Part shown: in pieces, positions 45,056-54,443 of the stretch
How positions within the stretch are numbered: the first letter of the stretch is position 1
Layout of the letters: every line of letters starts with the position of its first letter
Source of the DNA: an uncultured Roseburia sp.
GTDB taxonomy: Bacteria; Bacillota; Clostridia; Lachnospirales; Lachnospiraceae
Length of the DNA: 64,000 bases
Assembly (NCBI GenBank): GCA_934317215.1
Contig: CAKREH010000017.1
Coordinates: forward strand, 3,067-67,066
Reading direction: 5' to 3'
Notes under the pieces: model-generated
Databases searched by the model: none
What the model saw: the letters and a program-made list of their open reading frames with translations, nothing else
Told to the model about the DNA's origin: nothing
Position numbers and translations under genes: made by a program

Positions 45056-46558
45056 CTATATCATGTACTCAATAATCTGTGAGTCAGAAAGATTTTTATT
45101 TCTCTCAAATTCTGCCGTAATCTCTCCGTCCTTCATGATCAAAATCCGATCACTCATTCCAATGAGTTCCGGCATTTCCTCGCTGATCATCAGAATGGAT
45201 TTTCCTTCATTTTTCAACTTAACCATAAGCTGATACATTGCCTGCTTTACACCAATATCCACGCCTCGTGTCGGGCAGTCCAGTATAAGAATTTCACTTC
45301 CGCAGCCAATCCATTTTCCAAATACGACTTTCTGTTTATTTCCTCCCGAGAGTTGTGATACCGCCTGATCTCTTCCAGAACATTTAATGGACAATTCCTC
45401 AATCTGTTGATTTACATATTTTTTTTCGCGATTTTTTAAAACAAGAAAATCTTTTACGGCAAATTTGCTCATTCCTGCAATTGATATGTTGTCTTCAATA
45501 CTTGCATTCAAACATAATGATTCCACATCTCTATCCTTAGACACATAACCCATACGTTTCTTCATCGCTTTTGCCGGACTGTCAATTACCGTTCCATCTG
45601 CCACTGAAACATTTCCTTCTTCTGGCTTTACTGCACCAAAACATACCTTTCCAAGTGTATGCATTCCACAATGTGCCAGACCTCCGACTCCAACAATTTC
45701 TCCCCTTCGCACCTGGAAGGAAACACCTTTCAGTCTATCTGTATAAACAAGATTTTTAACATTCAACGCAACTTCCTGCTGTGCGCTTGCTTCAAAATCA
45801 CTTCGATAATAATCCCCCTGCAGTTCTCGTCCGATCATGCTTGAACGAATTGCACCCGCTTCAAACTCTTCTTTATTAAATGTTCTGATTATTTTTCCAT
45901 CTCGAAGAACCGTTAAAGTATCACACACCTCCATAATCTCATCCAGATCATGTGAAATAAAAATCACTGACTTATTTTCTTTGCGGAAACGATTCATAAT
46001 ATCATATAAAATTTCCCTTCCATCATGAGATAAGGCAGTGCTTGTCTCATCAATTACCAAAATCTGAGGCTGTTTCATCACGACCTTTGCAATCTCTACA
46101 AGCTTTCTTGTCTGAAAATCCAGCTGTTGCATAAGCATATCGCCAGTAATATCATTTACCCCAATTTTTTTCATGACTTCAGTTGCATCTGCATTCATCT
46201 TCCTGCGATTGATCAATCCAAACCTGTTTTTATACCTCTCTGTCTCTGCCAGAAAAATATTTTCCGCAACTGTAATTCCCGGTATTGTTCCGCTTTCCTG
46301 AACGATCATTCCAATCCCCTTGTGAAGTGCATCAATCATACTAAGAGGTTTCCAGTCCTGATTTTTAAATATCATCTTTCCACTATCGCATGCCTGCATT
46401 CCTGCTACAATGGAAGTAATGGTTGACTTTCCTGATCCATTCTCCCCAATTAATCCCCGAATTTCCCCCGGATATACAGAAAGTGACACATCTTTTAAAG
46501 CCACTGTACTTCCGAATCTTTTATTCATGTTTTCAACTTTTAATATTGGTTCACTCAT
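45056..46558 (-). CDS. Sugar ABC transporter ATPase (two ABC domains)
   Basis: 500 aa, RbsA/MglA type. The first ATPase domain has GENGSGKSTITSIVAGMQ and the Walker B LVIDETSTALSHDG. The second has the signature SQLSGGNKQKVVFGKWI and ILDCPTRGVDIG but a degenerate Walker A (VGGLAHCGMHTLGK), as is usual in this family. ATG 46558 follows GAGGTG; the in-frame ATG at 46597 lies on the probable promoter. It is the first gene of the transport operon, divergent from the AraC-GH39 gene. Confidence 0.93.
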   Translation of the reverse strand: MSEPILKVENMNKRFGSTVALKDVSLSVYPGEIRGLIGENGSGKSTITSIVAGMQACDSGKMIFKNQDWKPLSMIDALHKGIGMIVQESGTIPGITVAENIFLAETERYKNRFGLINRRKMNADATEVMKKIGVNDITGDMLMQQLDFQTRKLVEIAKVVMKQPQILVIDETSTALSHDGREILYDIMNRFRKENKSVIFISHDLDEIMEVCDTLTVLRDGKIIRTFNKEEFEAGAIRSSMIGRELQGDYYRSDFEASAQQEVALNVKNLVYTDRLKGVSFQVRRGEIVGVGGLAHCGMHTLGKVCFGAVKPEEGNVSVADGTVIDSPAKAMKKRMGYVSKDRDVESLCLNASIEDNISIAGMSKFAVKDFLVLKNREKKYVNQQIEELSIKCSGRDQAVSQLSGGNKQKVVFGKWIGCGSEILILDCPTRGVDIGVKQAMYQLMVKLKNEGKSILMISEEMPELIGMSDRILIMKDGEITAEFERNKNLSDSQIIEYMI

Positions 46559-46581
46559 GTTTATCACCTCGTCTTTATAGA

Positions 46582-46610
46582 TATTATAAGTTTTCATTAA
46601 TTTTCATGTG
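46582..46610 (-). promoter_or_regulatory. Probable activator-dependent promoter of the ABC-GH operon
   Basis: TATAAT on the minus strand (46588-46583) lies 25 bases before the ATG. The -35 position 17 bases further up (about 46606-46611) has only a poor match to TTGACA, as expected for an AraC-activated promoter. Confidence 0.4.
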
Positions 46611-46795
46611 ATTTTGTTTTTTATCTGTTTCACTTTAATTTTTAACTTTTTTATGTCTGCTCTTCTTTTCTTTCCACATCTTTTCAATCCGTCATACAAA
46701 ACAGATTAAAAATTCAATGTTTTTATTGATTTTTTCATTACATTTATGTTTTAATTATTACAATATCTTATTTAGTTTTAAATGGGGGATTTTTT

Positions 46796-49291
46796 ATGTC
46801 AGAAAATTACGATCTTATTTCAGAAAATGATATGCACATGCCCATTCGCTGTATAATGCAGCGTTTTGATCATATTCGTTCACAAATGCATGACTATTTT
46901 GAATTATCAATGATTGTTTCCGGGAACTGTACATTGCAACTGGATGATCATATATACAATTTAACAGAAGATGACGTGTTCTGTGTTAATCCACTCTCGC
47001 TTCATGAACTTCATGGTGTCAACTGTGTGATTGTAACCGTTTTATTCAACCAGACTTTGTTTGAACAGATTCTACCCGTTCCATTCCATCCTCGCTTTTT
47101 CTTTATCAGTACGATGACCGATAATCAGGAAGCTATTGTCCAACTCCGCACTCTGATAGCGCACATTATCAAAACAAATGTTGATAAAAAAGATGGGTAT
47201 GAATTACGAAACTGGTCTTATATCTACAATATTATGGATGTACTGTATCGGAACTTCCGCATCAAACTCTCTACTGCTAAAGAAAAGAAAAATCACAAGT
47301 ATGCTTTACGTATTTCCGAAATCTCACAGTTGATCCAGCAGCATTACACGGAAAATATAACCTTACAAGAACTTGCTGATGCAGTCCATTTGTCCGTTCC
47401 ATATCTTTCTAAGTTTTTTGTGGAATATTACGGAATGAATTTTTTAAGCTATCTTAACCAATACCGCCTTATGCACGCAGTACAGGAACTCTCAACCACT
47501 GATAAGAATATTGATGAAATAGCGATTGACAGCGGTTTTTCCAACAGTCATGCCTTTGTAACTTTTTTTAAAAAGCAATACGGGATGTTACCAAAAGACT
47601 ATCGCCGTGAACAAAAAAAGAAGAAAGAGAATACTGCCCAACGTGTAGAACAACATAACTATATTTACGGATTAAAAAAATATTTGAAAGAAGATACATT
47701 TTTTCAGGTTGTATCTCCTGTGAAAAAAACTGAAATTGAGATTTCTGTAAACGGAAGTTCCTATACTCTGCTTCACACCTGGAAAAAAATGATGACCGTT
47801 GGGCGGGCAAGTGATGTACTAATTTGTGATGTTCAAAAAATGTTAACACAGATTCAGGAAACAGTTGGATTTGAATATATTAAATTATGTGGCATCTTTT
47901 CTGATGATCTGCATATATACAATGAAACTGCAAGTAAAGTCCCGGTCTATAGCTTTTCTTATCTTGATAAGATTTTGGATTTTGTTATCGTCAATCACCT
48001 AAAACCCTGGCTTCAATTATCCTACATGCCGGAAAAACTTGCAAAATATCCAAACAGACGATTGTTTGGTGCAAATGTCAGCCAGCCCCACTCTGTCAGT
48101 GCATGGTGTCAGCTGGTCCATGAATTTTTGCTTCACATCACTGACCGTTACGGGTTAGATACCATAAAGACCTGGAAATTTGGTCTATGGAACCAACCGA
48201 ATACTTCTTCCGACCTATTTGGCTTTACAAACGAAAATGACTTTTTTCTATTCTATAAAAGCACTTATGATTGTATCAAGGATTTTTGCCCTGATATCGA
48301 ATTTAGTCTTCCTCCAACCTACTACATTGTAGGCGAAAGCTATGAAAACTGGTATCTGAACTTTTTGGAATGGTGTAAAAAAAATTCCTGTCTTCCAGAC
48401 TGTTTAAGTTTTACATACTACGACACTAAAATGATTTCCGATAAAAATCATTCCAAGGAATCGTTTGGTTTTGTGTATGCAATGAGTCTTTCTGAATCTC
48501 CTGATGGGTTAAAAGATTTTGTTATGCAGGTTCTCCGTGAACGACGCCAGCTTGGACTTGGTAATATGCCAATCTACCTGTCAGAATGGAACAACACACC
48601 AAGCCAGCAGGATTTGCTCAATGATACATGTTTTAAATCGTGCTACATTGTAAAAAATATTTTGGAAAATTATGACCGACTAGATAGTTTTACTTATCAG
48701 GCTCTTACCGATCTTATGGCAGATGACGCTCTGCCCAACAAACTCTTTTTCGGTGGACTAGGTCTGTTCACGGTAAATGGAATTCCAAAAGCAAGTTATT
48801 ATGCTTATACTCTCTTACGGCAGTTAGGAGATCAGTTTTTAGGACGAGGAGACGGTTATTTCATTACCCGTAAACACAACAGTTATCAGATTATGTTGTA
48901 CAATTACAAACATTTTAACTATCTTTATGCCAACGGAGAACGTTTTGATATGACAGAAACAGATCGCTATACTGTATTTGCAGATTCTGATCCAGTCACA
49001 ATCGAACTATGTCTTTCTAATATTCCGCAAGGTACATACAAAATTTCTGAGACTTATGTAAATCGAACACATGGGAGTTCTTATGACCAATGGGTTTCCA
49101 TGGGTGGATTAGAACTTACCACTCCTTATGAATTTGACTTGTTAAAAAAAGCATCCTCTCCAGGATTCCATCAGAAGCTGATGCATATCGCTTCTGATGA
49201 AACCCTAAGATTGAATGCAGAATTAGAACTATTAGAGATTCGACTTATTCAAATCACACCTGTCATCTGCCCATCTGACGTTAGCAGATAG
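46796..49291 (+). CDS. AraC-family regulator fused to GH39-like domain
   Basis: 831 aa. An N-terminal cupin-like segment (about 25-120) and a double helix-turn-helix AraC domain (about 175-275: ITLQELADAVHLSVPYLSKFF, IDEIAIDSGFSNSHAFVTFFKKQYGMLPKDYR) come first. A GH39-type (beta/alpha)8 region (about 305-690) and a beta-sandwich end follow. The GH39 acid/base motif WNEPN reads WNQPN, with CAA (Gln) at residue 467, while the nucleophile Glu597 in LSEWNN is kept. Hydrolysis should be crippled, so the domain probably senses a glycoside. It is transcribed away from the sugar operon, which is its natural target. GGGGGA precedes the ATG. Confidence 0.9.
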   Translation: MSENYDLISENDMHMPIRCIMQRFDHIRSQMHDYFELSMIVSGNCTLQLDDHIYNLTEDDVFCVNPLSLHELHGVNCVIVTVLFNQTLFEQILPVPFHPRFFFISTMTDNQEAIVQLRTLIAHIIKTNVDKKDGYELRNWSYIYNIMDVLYRNFRIKLSTAKEKKNHKYALRISEISQLIQQHYTENITLQELADAVHLSVPYLSKFFVEYYGMNFLSYLNQYRLMHAVQELSTTDKNIDEIAIDSGFSNSHAFVTFFKKQYGMLPKDYRREQKKKKENTAQRVEQHNYIYGLKKYLKEDTFFQVVSPVKKTEIEISVNGSSYTLLHTWKKMMTVGRASDVLICDVQKMLTQIQETVGFEYIKLCGIFSDDLHIYNETASKVPVYSFSYLDKILDFVIVNHLKPWLQLSYMPEKLAKYPNRRLFGANVSQPHSVSAWCQLVHEFLLHITDRYGLDTIKTWKFGLWNQPNTSSDLFGFTNENDFFLFYKSTYDCIKDFCPDIEFSLPPTYYIVGESYENWYLNFLEWCKKNSCLPDCLSFTYYDTKMISDKNHSKESFGFVYAMSLSESPDGLKDFVMQVLRERRQLGLGNMPIYLSEWNNTPSQQDLLNDTCFKSCYIVKNILENYDRLDSFTYQALTDLMADDALPNKLFFGGLGLFTVNGIPKASYYAYTLLRQLGDQFLGRGDGYFITRKHNSYQIMLYNYKHFNYLYANGERFDMTETDRYTVFADSDPVTIELCLSNIPQGTYKISETYVNRTHGSSYDQWVSMGGLELTTPYEFDLLKKASSPGFHQKLMHIASDETLRLNAELELLEIRLIQITPVICPSDVSR

Positions 49292-49928
49292 AACAAATAG
49301 AAAGCAGATCTTTAAATGCCTGAATCGGATATGTCACTTGGCTATGACCTGCGGCATCTCCGATTCCAGCACTCTGAAAATCACCAGCATAAGCAGCATC
49401 AATACCGGCAAGCGCATCCTCTACGACCAGACAATTTTCAGGTTTTTCACCAAGCATCTCAGCCGCTTTCAAAAATACTTCCGGATCCGGCTTTGATTTC
49501 GTAATATTCGTTCCGTCACTGATTGCATCAAAGTATCCGTTTAATCCAATCTGTGTCAGAATCTTTTTCGTATTTTTACTGCTTGATCCAATCGCAAGCT
49601 TATACCCTCGCTGACGTAATATTTCCAGTGTCTTTTTTACCTCCTGCGACAGATCATCCGGAGACATCTTTTCCAACAGACGAACATAACTTTCATTCTT
49701 CCTTGCGGCAAGTTGTTCTTTTTCCTCCTGTGTATATTCTCTTGATGCTTTCTCCAAAATAATGTCCAGACTTTCCATACGACTTACTCCCCGTAGTCTG
49801 CCATTAATTGTCTCATCGAAATAAATTCCTTCTGCGTCTGCCATTTCTTTCCATGCCTGATAATGATACTGATCCGTAAAGCATATAACACCATCCAAGT
49901 CAAAAATAATTGCACGTATTGTATTCAT
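49281..49928 (-). CDS. pgmB: Beta-phosphoglucomutase
   Basis: 215 aa, HAD family. FDLDGVICFTDQYHYQAWKEMA has the nucleophile Asp, the Asp acid/base and the following cap residues. GVSRMESLDIIL is the substrate-cap motif, GSSSKN motif II, and SKPDPEVFLKAAEMLG with VVEDALAGIDAA motifs III/IV. It converts beta-glucose-1-phosphate to glucose-6-phosphate. Such genes normally accompany an inverting disaccharide phosphorylase, but none of the usual ones (GH65, GH94, GH112 types) is present in the window. The 3' end overlaps the convergent AraC-GH39 gene by 11 bases. Confidence 0.94.
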   Translation of the reverse strand: MNTIRAIIFDLDGVICFTDQYHYQAWKEMADAEGIYFDETINGRLRGVSRMESLDIILEKASREYTQEEKEQLAARKNESYVRLLEKMSPDDLSQEVKKTLEILRQRGYKLAIGSSSKNTKKILTQIGLNGYFDAISDGTNITKSKPDPEVFLKAAEMLGEKPENCLVVEDALAGIDAAYAGDFQSAGIGDAAGHSQVTYPIQAFKDLLSICSIC

Positions 49929-49967
49929 AGGATACCCCCTTGTAAACTTATAGACTATGTATCTTTT

Positions 49968-50034
49968 TTTAAGATAACAAAAATAAGGACAGCTTTTTAG
50001 ACTCTCATTCGACTAAAAAACTGTCCTTATTTTC
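49968..50034 (-). terminator. Repeated terminator hairpin, copy 2 (after AraC regulator)
   Basis: The same 67-base unit as 36597-36663 with only a few differences. It lies between the AraC gene and pgmB. Confidence 0.85.
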
Positions 50035-50042
50035 TGCATTGT

Positions 50043-51011
50043 CTATCTTTTATAATGTTCTAACCGATACTTTCGCGGTGTCATTCCATATCTTTCTTTA
50101 AACTGCCGGAAAAAATAGCTCTGATTTTCATAACCAACATCTAACGCAATCTCTTCCACTGACAAATCTGTCTCCAATAATAAATGTTCAGCTGTCTCAA
50201 ACCGCCTGTGCTGCAAAAGTTCCTGAAAATTATATCCGGTCTTTTGCTTGATGAGTCTGCTAAGTACCGTCATGGACTGATGGGTATCTGCTGCTATCTT
50301 GGTAAGATTTGCATTTTTGCAGTCACTGTTAATATATCCAAGTACTGCCTGTACAACCGTCTCCTTATAATCCATGGAAGAATTATGGCTTAAGCTTTCA
50401 AGATGATTCAGCAGATATAAAAATACAAGTCCCATAGAATACTGATTAATTACATCCTCATTTGCATGTTCATGTAACATGGAATCAATCATATTTTCCA
50501 TAAGATTTTCTACCTGCGGATCTTCCTGCAGACGAAACAACAGATAATGGGAAACAGGATACTTCTGACGAAATGCACCAACAATAAATTCTGCAAGCAC
50601 ATTTTTCTCATGCAACATGGAAAGCGGAATCTCAAAAAATTCCGGAAGTGCGATAAAATTGATTCCAATGTCCTTGTATTCTGCACGGCGGATGGCATGG
50701 CATACCTGCTGGTTTAACATCAGCACATCTCCTTTATGCAGTGTCAGTTCTTTTCCCTCTATGATATGTGTGATGTTTCCCTGCACCACATACATCATCT
50801 CCACATAATTGTGTCTGTGCTCCGGAAAATCCACAAACCGGCTATGCGGACGTACTGTGATAAGCCGTCCTCTTTTTAGCAGCAGTTCCCTGTCAATCTC
50901 ACTGATCGATTCTTTTGCATACAATTGCTTTTCAATATTTCCCTGTCCTGCCTGATATTTTTTCTCTTCTTCTGATATAATCATCAGTTCCTGTAAAAGC
51001 TGTTTACGCAT
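50043..51011 (-). CDS. AraC-family transcriptional regulator
   Basis: 322 aa. A cupin sensor domain (about 55-140: HSRFVDFPEHRHNYVEMMYVVQGNITHIIEGKELTLHKGDVLMLNQ) is followed by a linker and a C-terminal double helix-turn-helix (about 220-318, ending VALDVGYENQSYFFRQFKERYGMTPRKYRLEHY in type). It resembles RhaS/RhaR-like sugar activators. It reads toward pgmB but is followed by a terminator hairpin. The likely role is control of the rhamnose/rhamnoside genes. Confidence 0.92.
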   Translation of the reverse strand: MRKQLLQELMIISEEEKKYQAGQGNIEKQLYAKESISEIDRELLLKRGRLITVRPHSRFVDFPEHRHNYVEMMYVVQGNITHIIEGKELTLHKGDVLMLNQQVCHAIRRAEYKDIGINFIALPEFFEIPLSMLHEKNVLAEFIVGAFRQKYPVSHYLLFRLQEDPQVENLMENMIDSMLHEHANEDVINQYSMGLVFLYLLNHLESLSHNSSMDYKETVVQAVLGYINSDCKNANLTKIAADTHQSMTVLSRLIKQKTGYNFQELLQHRRFETAEHLLLETDLSVEEIALDVGYENQSYFFRQFKERYGMTPRKYRLEHYKR

Positions 51012-51041
51012 GCGCTTGATTTCCTGTCTTCTAAAATCTTT

Positions 51042-52643
51042 TTATAGCGACTCCAGCAGTCCATTGATCCCGTCTTTTTCAAAAATATCCTTATAATATG
51101 CAACTTCCCCCTGGATCAGCTGGTCGATCACCTGCATGCCGAGAAGCTCCACAGGCGCCTTGTCGTCCGTCATGATATAATCTCCCGCCTCATACACACT
51201 GCTGGTGTCTGCCACATGAAGCATCATATCGCGCAGATCGGAATGTCCGGTCTCATTTGCGTTATTCTCTAATGTCTTTACCATGTCTGCATTGGAGGAA
51301 GCATACAGCTCCCGGTTTGTGGAACCGTCCACATCCACGGTCACGATATGGTCAAATACGGATGCAATGGTATCCGACAAATACTGGTTGATATTGCCCT
51401 CATTGTTTCCGCGCATATTCATGTTTACGACCATCACGCCGTTCTCGTTTAAATGCTCTTTGACCATCGTAAAAAATTCGACCGATGACATCTGAAACGG
51501 GATGGTGATATCCTGGTAGGCATCCACCATGATAACGTCATATTTCTCGTCGATCGCCTGTAAATATGCCCTGCCATCATAGGTCGTCACTTTGACATCG
51601 TCCGGCAGGGAAAAATATTGTCTGGAAAGCGCCGTGATCTTATCGTCGATCTCCACACCCTCGATTGCCATATCACCGAAATATTTTTTACACTGCGTCG
51701 CGTAAGTTCCGGTTCCCATCCCAAGGATCAGCACATTCATATCCTCTGCCTTTTTATCCGGGATCATGAGCGGCGCTGCCATCGCATAATCGTAATACAT
51801 TCCGGTCAGACCGCCGTCTTTCATATAGAGGGACTGCACGCCAAACAGGACATTCGTGGATAAGATCACACGCCTGTCATCCTCGGAAACCTGTAAATAA
51901 TTATAAATGGATTCCCCCTCGTAGCTTAAATCATTCTGCCAGAACGCAAAAGAATCCGAATAGCCAAGTCCACAGCAGAGCACGAATATGACTGCCGATA
52001 CTGCCACTTTCTTCTGTCCCCTGTGGCTGCTCAGAAAATACACTGCGGCTAATGCGATCAGAATTCCTGCAAAAATGAGAAATGTGATAGAGGTTCCGAC
52101 TGCCGGAATCGTCACAAAAGTCGGCACGAATGTTCCGATAATACTTCCGATCGTGTTAAACGCACCAAGCGTTCCGACCGTTTTTCCACTGTCGTCGAGA
52201 CTGTCCACCGAATATTTCACAAGGGATGGCGTCACTGTGCCAAGCAGAAACAGCGGGAATACAAATATCACCATACATGCCACAAATGCGGCAATGATGA
52301 GGAAATTGCTGCTGACGGTAAAAATCAGCAGTGCAGATATTCCAAGGATAATGTATTTTCCGACAACCGGTATCAGTGCGATCCAGATCGCTGCGATCAG
52401 TATCCTGCGGTACAGTTTGTCCGGATCCGGCGACCGGTCCGCACTTTTTCCTCCATAAATATTTCCAAGCGCCATCGCGATCATGATCGTTCCGATGATG
52501 ATCGTCCACACGATCTGCGACGAGCTGAAATACGGCGCCAACAGTCTGCTCGCACCCAGTTCTACTGCCATCACGGACATTCCAGCAAAAAATTCCGTGA
52601 GATACAAAAACAGTTTATTTTTTAAAATTCCTGACTTTTCCAT
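51042..52643 (-). CDS. Membrane-fused spermidine synthase-like protein
   Basis: 533 aa. About six to seven transmembrane helices (residues 10-220, ELGASRLLAPYFSSSQIVWTIIIGTIMIAMALGNIYGG) are joined to a SAM-methyltransferase-fold domain of the spermidine synthase family (NVLILGMGTGTYATQC, IEGVEIDDKITALSRQYFSL, YDVIMVDAYQD). The glycine loop GMGTG and the motif VDAYQD differ from soluble SpeE (GGGDG, DSSDP), so polyamine synthesis is not assured. No speD or other polyamine gene adjoins it. AAAGGAG precedes ATG 52643; the 12-residue extension lacks a site. Confidence 0.85.
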   Translation of the reverse strand: MEKSGILKNKLFLYLTEFFAGMSVMAVELGASRLLAPYFSSSQIVWTIIIGTIMIAMALGNIYGGKSADRSPDPDKLYRRILIAAIWIALIPVVGKYIILGISALLIFTVSSNFLIIAAFVACMVIFVFPLFLLGTVTPSLVKYSVDSLDDSGKTVGTLGAFNTIGSIIGTFVPTFVTIPAVGTSITFLIFAGILIALAAVYFLSSHRGQKKVAVSAVIFVLCCGLGYSDSFAFWQNDLSYEGESIYNYLQVSEDDRRVILSTNVLFGVQSLYMKDGGLTGMYYDYAMAAPLMIPDKKAEDMNVLILGMGTGTYATQCKKYFGDMAIEGVEIDDKITALSRQYFSLPDDVKVTTYDGRAYLQAIDEKYDVIMVDAYQDITIPFQMSSVEFFTMVKEHLNENGVMVVNMNMRGNNEGNINQYLSDTIASVFDHIVTVDVDGSTNRELYASSNADMVKTLENNANETGHSDLRDMMLHVADTSSVYEAGDYIMTDDKAPVELLGMQVIDQLIQGEVAYYKDIFEKDGINGLLESL

Positions 52644-52713
52644 AATTCTCCTTTCTTTTTCCCCTCTAGCATAGCTCATAAAATGGACTCCAAGTCAAGT
52701 TTTTTATCCCGCA

Positions 52714-54408
52714 TCAGGATTTTTCCCCAATCATTACCCTGCATCTCTTTTTATAAAATGCGATTCCATATTTCAGAATCTTTTCCACACCATCCTCTTC
52801 AAGAATGTCTATATAATTGTTTCCCCTGATCTGTTCTAACGCAGACTGGCATGCCGTTTCCAAATCTCCATCCTGTGCATACTTAAGTTCCAGAATGATT
52901 CCCATTTCACCGTCATCTGTCTCGATCACAATATCACTGTAACCATCGCCTGATTCTTTATTCGAAGAAACACTCCACGATTCCTCATACCCGAGAATTC
53001 CAAGTAAGATACCGTGATAAAAGTTTTCTTTCATCTTTTTTCTCACAAAAGTATCCCGGATACTGATGGTCCGCCGCAGATAATCACACAGGCATTTTTC
53101 TATCGTTTCTGTTTCTCCGTTTCTTAATGCTTCACAGAATGTATTTAACAGCACGCCATTCTTCGGTACATTTTCTTTAAAAAAATCCATAATCTGGTCT
53201 GTAAAAATCTTCCGGATCTCCATATTCGGAATCACCAGCTGGAACGTATCCCCCGCTGCCCGTCCTCTTTGTGTAAGATATCCTGTTGTAAATAATACAC
53301 TCCATAGATTGTCAATACTGTCATACATTTCTTTATAAGTCAGTTCCTGATGGATTTCTTTCTCGATCACTTCACCTGCAACAAGCCGCTCTATCTCACG
53401 CCTTAGCGTTACTTTATCCGATTCCCTGATAAATCTTTTGACCGCCTCATTGCTGCTTGTATTTGACCAGTAATTTTTAGGCTCTGCCAGCGGGTCCGCC
53501 CGCAACGTGTCCACATAATTGATTACATCCCATGGACAATAAACTTCTGCTTTTCCGAACTGATATCCGTCATACCACTCCCTAATATCCTCGTAATGAT
53601 CGGAAAGTTCATAGTATTCCAGCATCTCCCTTACTTCTTCATCGGTAAATCCGAAATACTCGTCAAACTGTACATCTGCAATGGAAAGAACTTTCAGATT
53701 ATTCAGTCCTGTAAAAATACTTTCCTTGGAAATGCGCATACATCCAGTCAGCACCGCAAATTTCAGGCTGTCATTTGTCTTAAGCGCATACTCAAACAGG
53801 TTGCGGATAAAGATAACCATCTGATCATAATATTCCCGTTCAAGTGCTTTTGCCAGTGGAACATCATATTCATCGATCAGAATAATTACTTTTTTCCCAT
53901 AATGCTTTTCAAGAAGTTCGGAAAGCACTTTTAAACTGCTGCATAGTGTTCCCTCATCCACATCCGTTTCAAGTAATGCCGTATATGCTTTTTTATCATA
54001 TTCCGTGAGCCTGCTGCTTTCTAACAGATATTGAAACCTTCTTGCCTCCCCTTTGATAAGCTGGACCGTCATCTCTATTGCTTTTTCATAAGTCTGCGCA
54101 TTGATTCCTTTTAAAGAAACAGATATCACCGGATATTTTCCCATGTACTCTTCACACAGCCTGGTTTCTTGTGCAATCTTTAAATGCTTAAAAATTTCTT
54201 TATTTCCGTTTATGTCAAAGAATTTTTTTAACATACTCATATTCAGGGACTTTCCAAATCGCCTTGGACGGGTAAAGAGTGTGACTTTTGCCCAATTTTC
54301 CAGAAGTTCTTTGATCAAATATGATTTATCTATATAATAAAATCCAGCTGACTGTATTTCTTCAAAATTTTCTATTCCAATCGGTAATTTTTTCTTCTCA
54401 TTTTTCAT
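52714..54408 (-). CDS. AAA-ATPase/PD-(D/E)XK nuclease-like protein, copy 2
   Basis: 564 aa, same family as 29239-30927. YIDKSYLIKELLENWAKVTLFTRPRRFGKSLNMSMLKKFF opens the ATPase domain and KVIILIDEYDVPLAKA is Walker B. The C-terminal nuclease-like domain has GDGYSDIVIETDDGEMGIILELKYA (D...ExK). Sequence identity to copy 1 is limited to motif blocks, so this is not a recent duplication. GGGGTG precedes the ATG. The function of the family is unproven. Confidence 0.88.
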   Translation of the reverse strand: MKNEKKKLPIGIENFEEIQSAGFYYIDKSYLIKELLENWAKVTLFTRPRRFGKSLNMSMLKKFFDINGNKEIFKHLKIAQETRLCEEYMGKYPVISVSLKGINAQTYEKAIEMTVQLIKGEARRFQYLLESSRLTEYDKKAYTALLETDVDEGTLCSSLKVLSELLEKHYGKKVIILIDEYDVPLAKALEREYYDQMVIFIRNLFEYALKTNDSLKFAVLTGCMRISKESIFTGLNNLKVLSIADVQFDEYFGFTDEEVREMLEYYELSDHYEDIREWYDGYQFGKAEVYCPWDVINYVDTLRADPLAEPKNYWSNTSSNEAVKRFIRESDKVTLRREIERLVAGEVIEKEIHQELTYKEMYDSIDNLWSVLFTTGYLTQRGRAAGDTFQLVIPNMEIRKIFTDQIMDFFKENVPKNGVLLNTFCEALRNGETETIEKCLCDYLRRTISIRDTFVRKKMKENFYHGILLGILGYEESWSVSSNKESGDGYSDIVIETDDGEMGIILELKYAQDGDLETACQSALEQIRGNNYIDILEEDGVEKILKYGIAFYKKRCRVMIGEKS

Positions 54409-54443
54409 TTCAACACCCCAAATAGATTTTTACATTTTTGTTT

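Noticed and set aside
46598..46795. Catabolite-repression (cre) site in the divergent AraC-GH39/ABC promoter region
   Set aside because: No stretch matched the cre consensus well enough; the region is simply very AT-rich.
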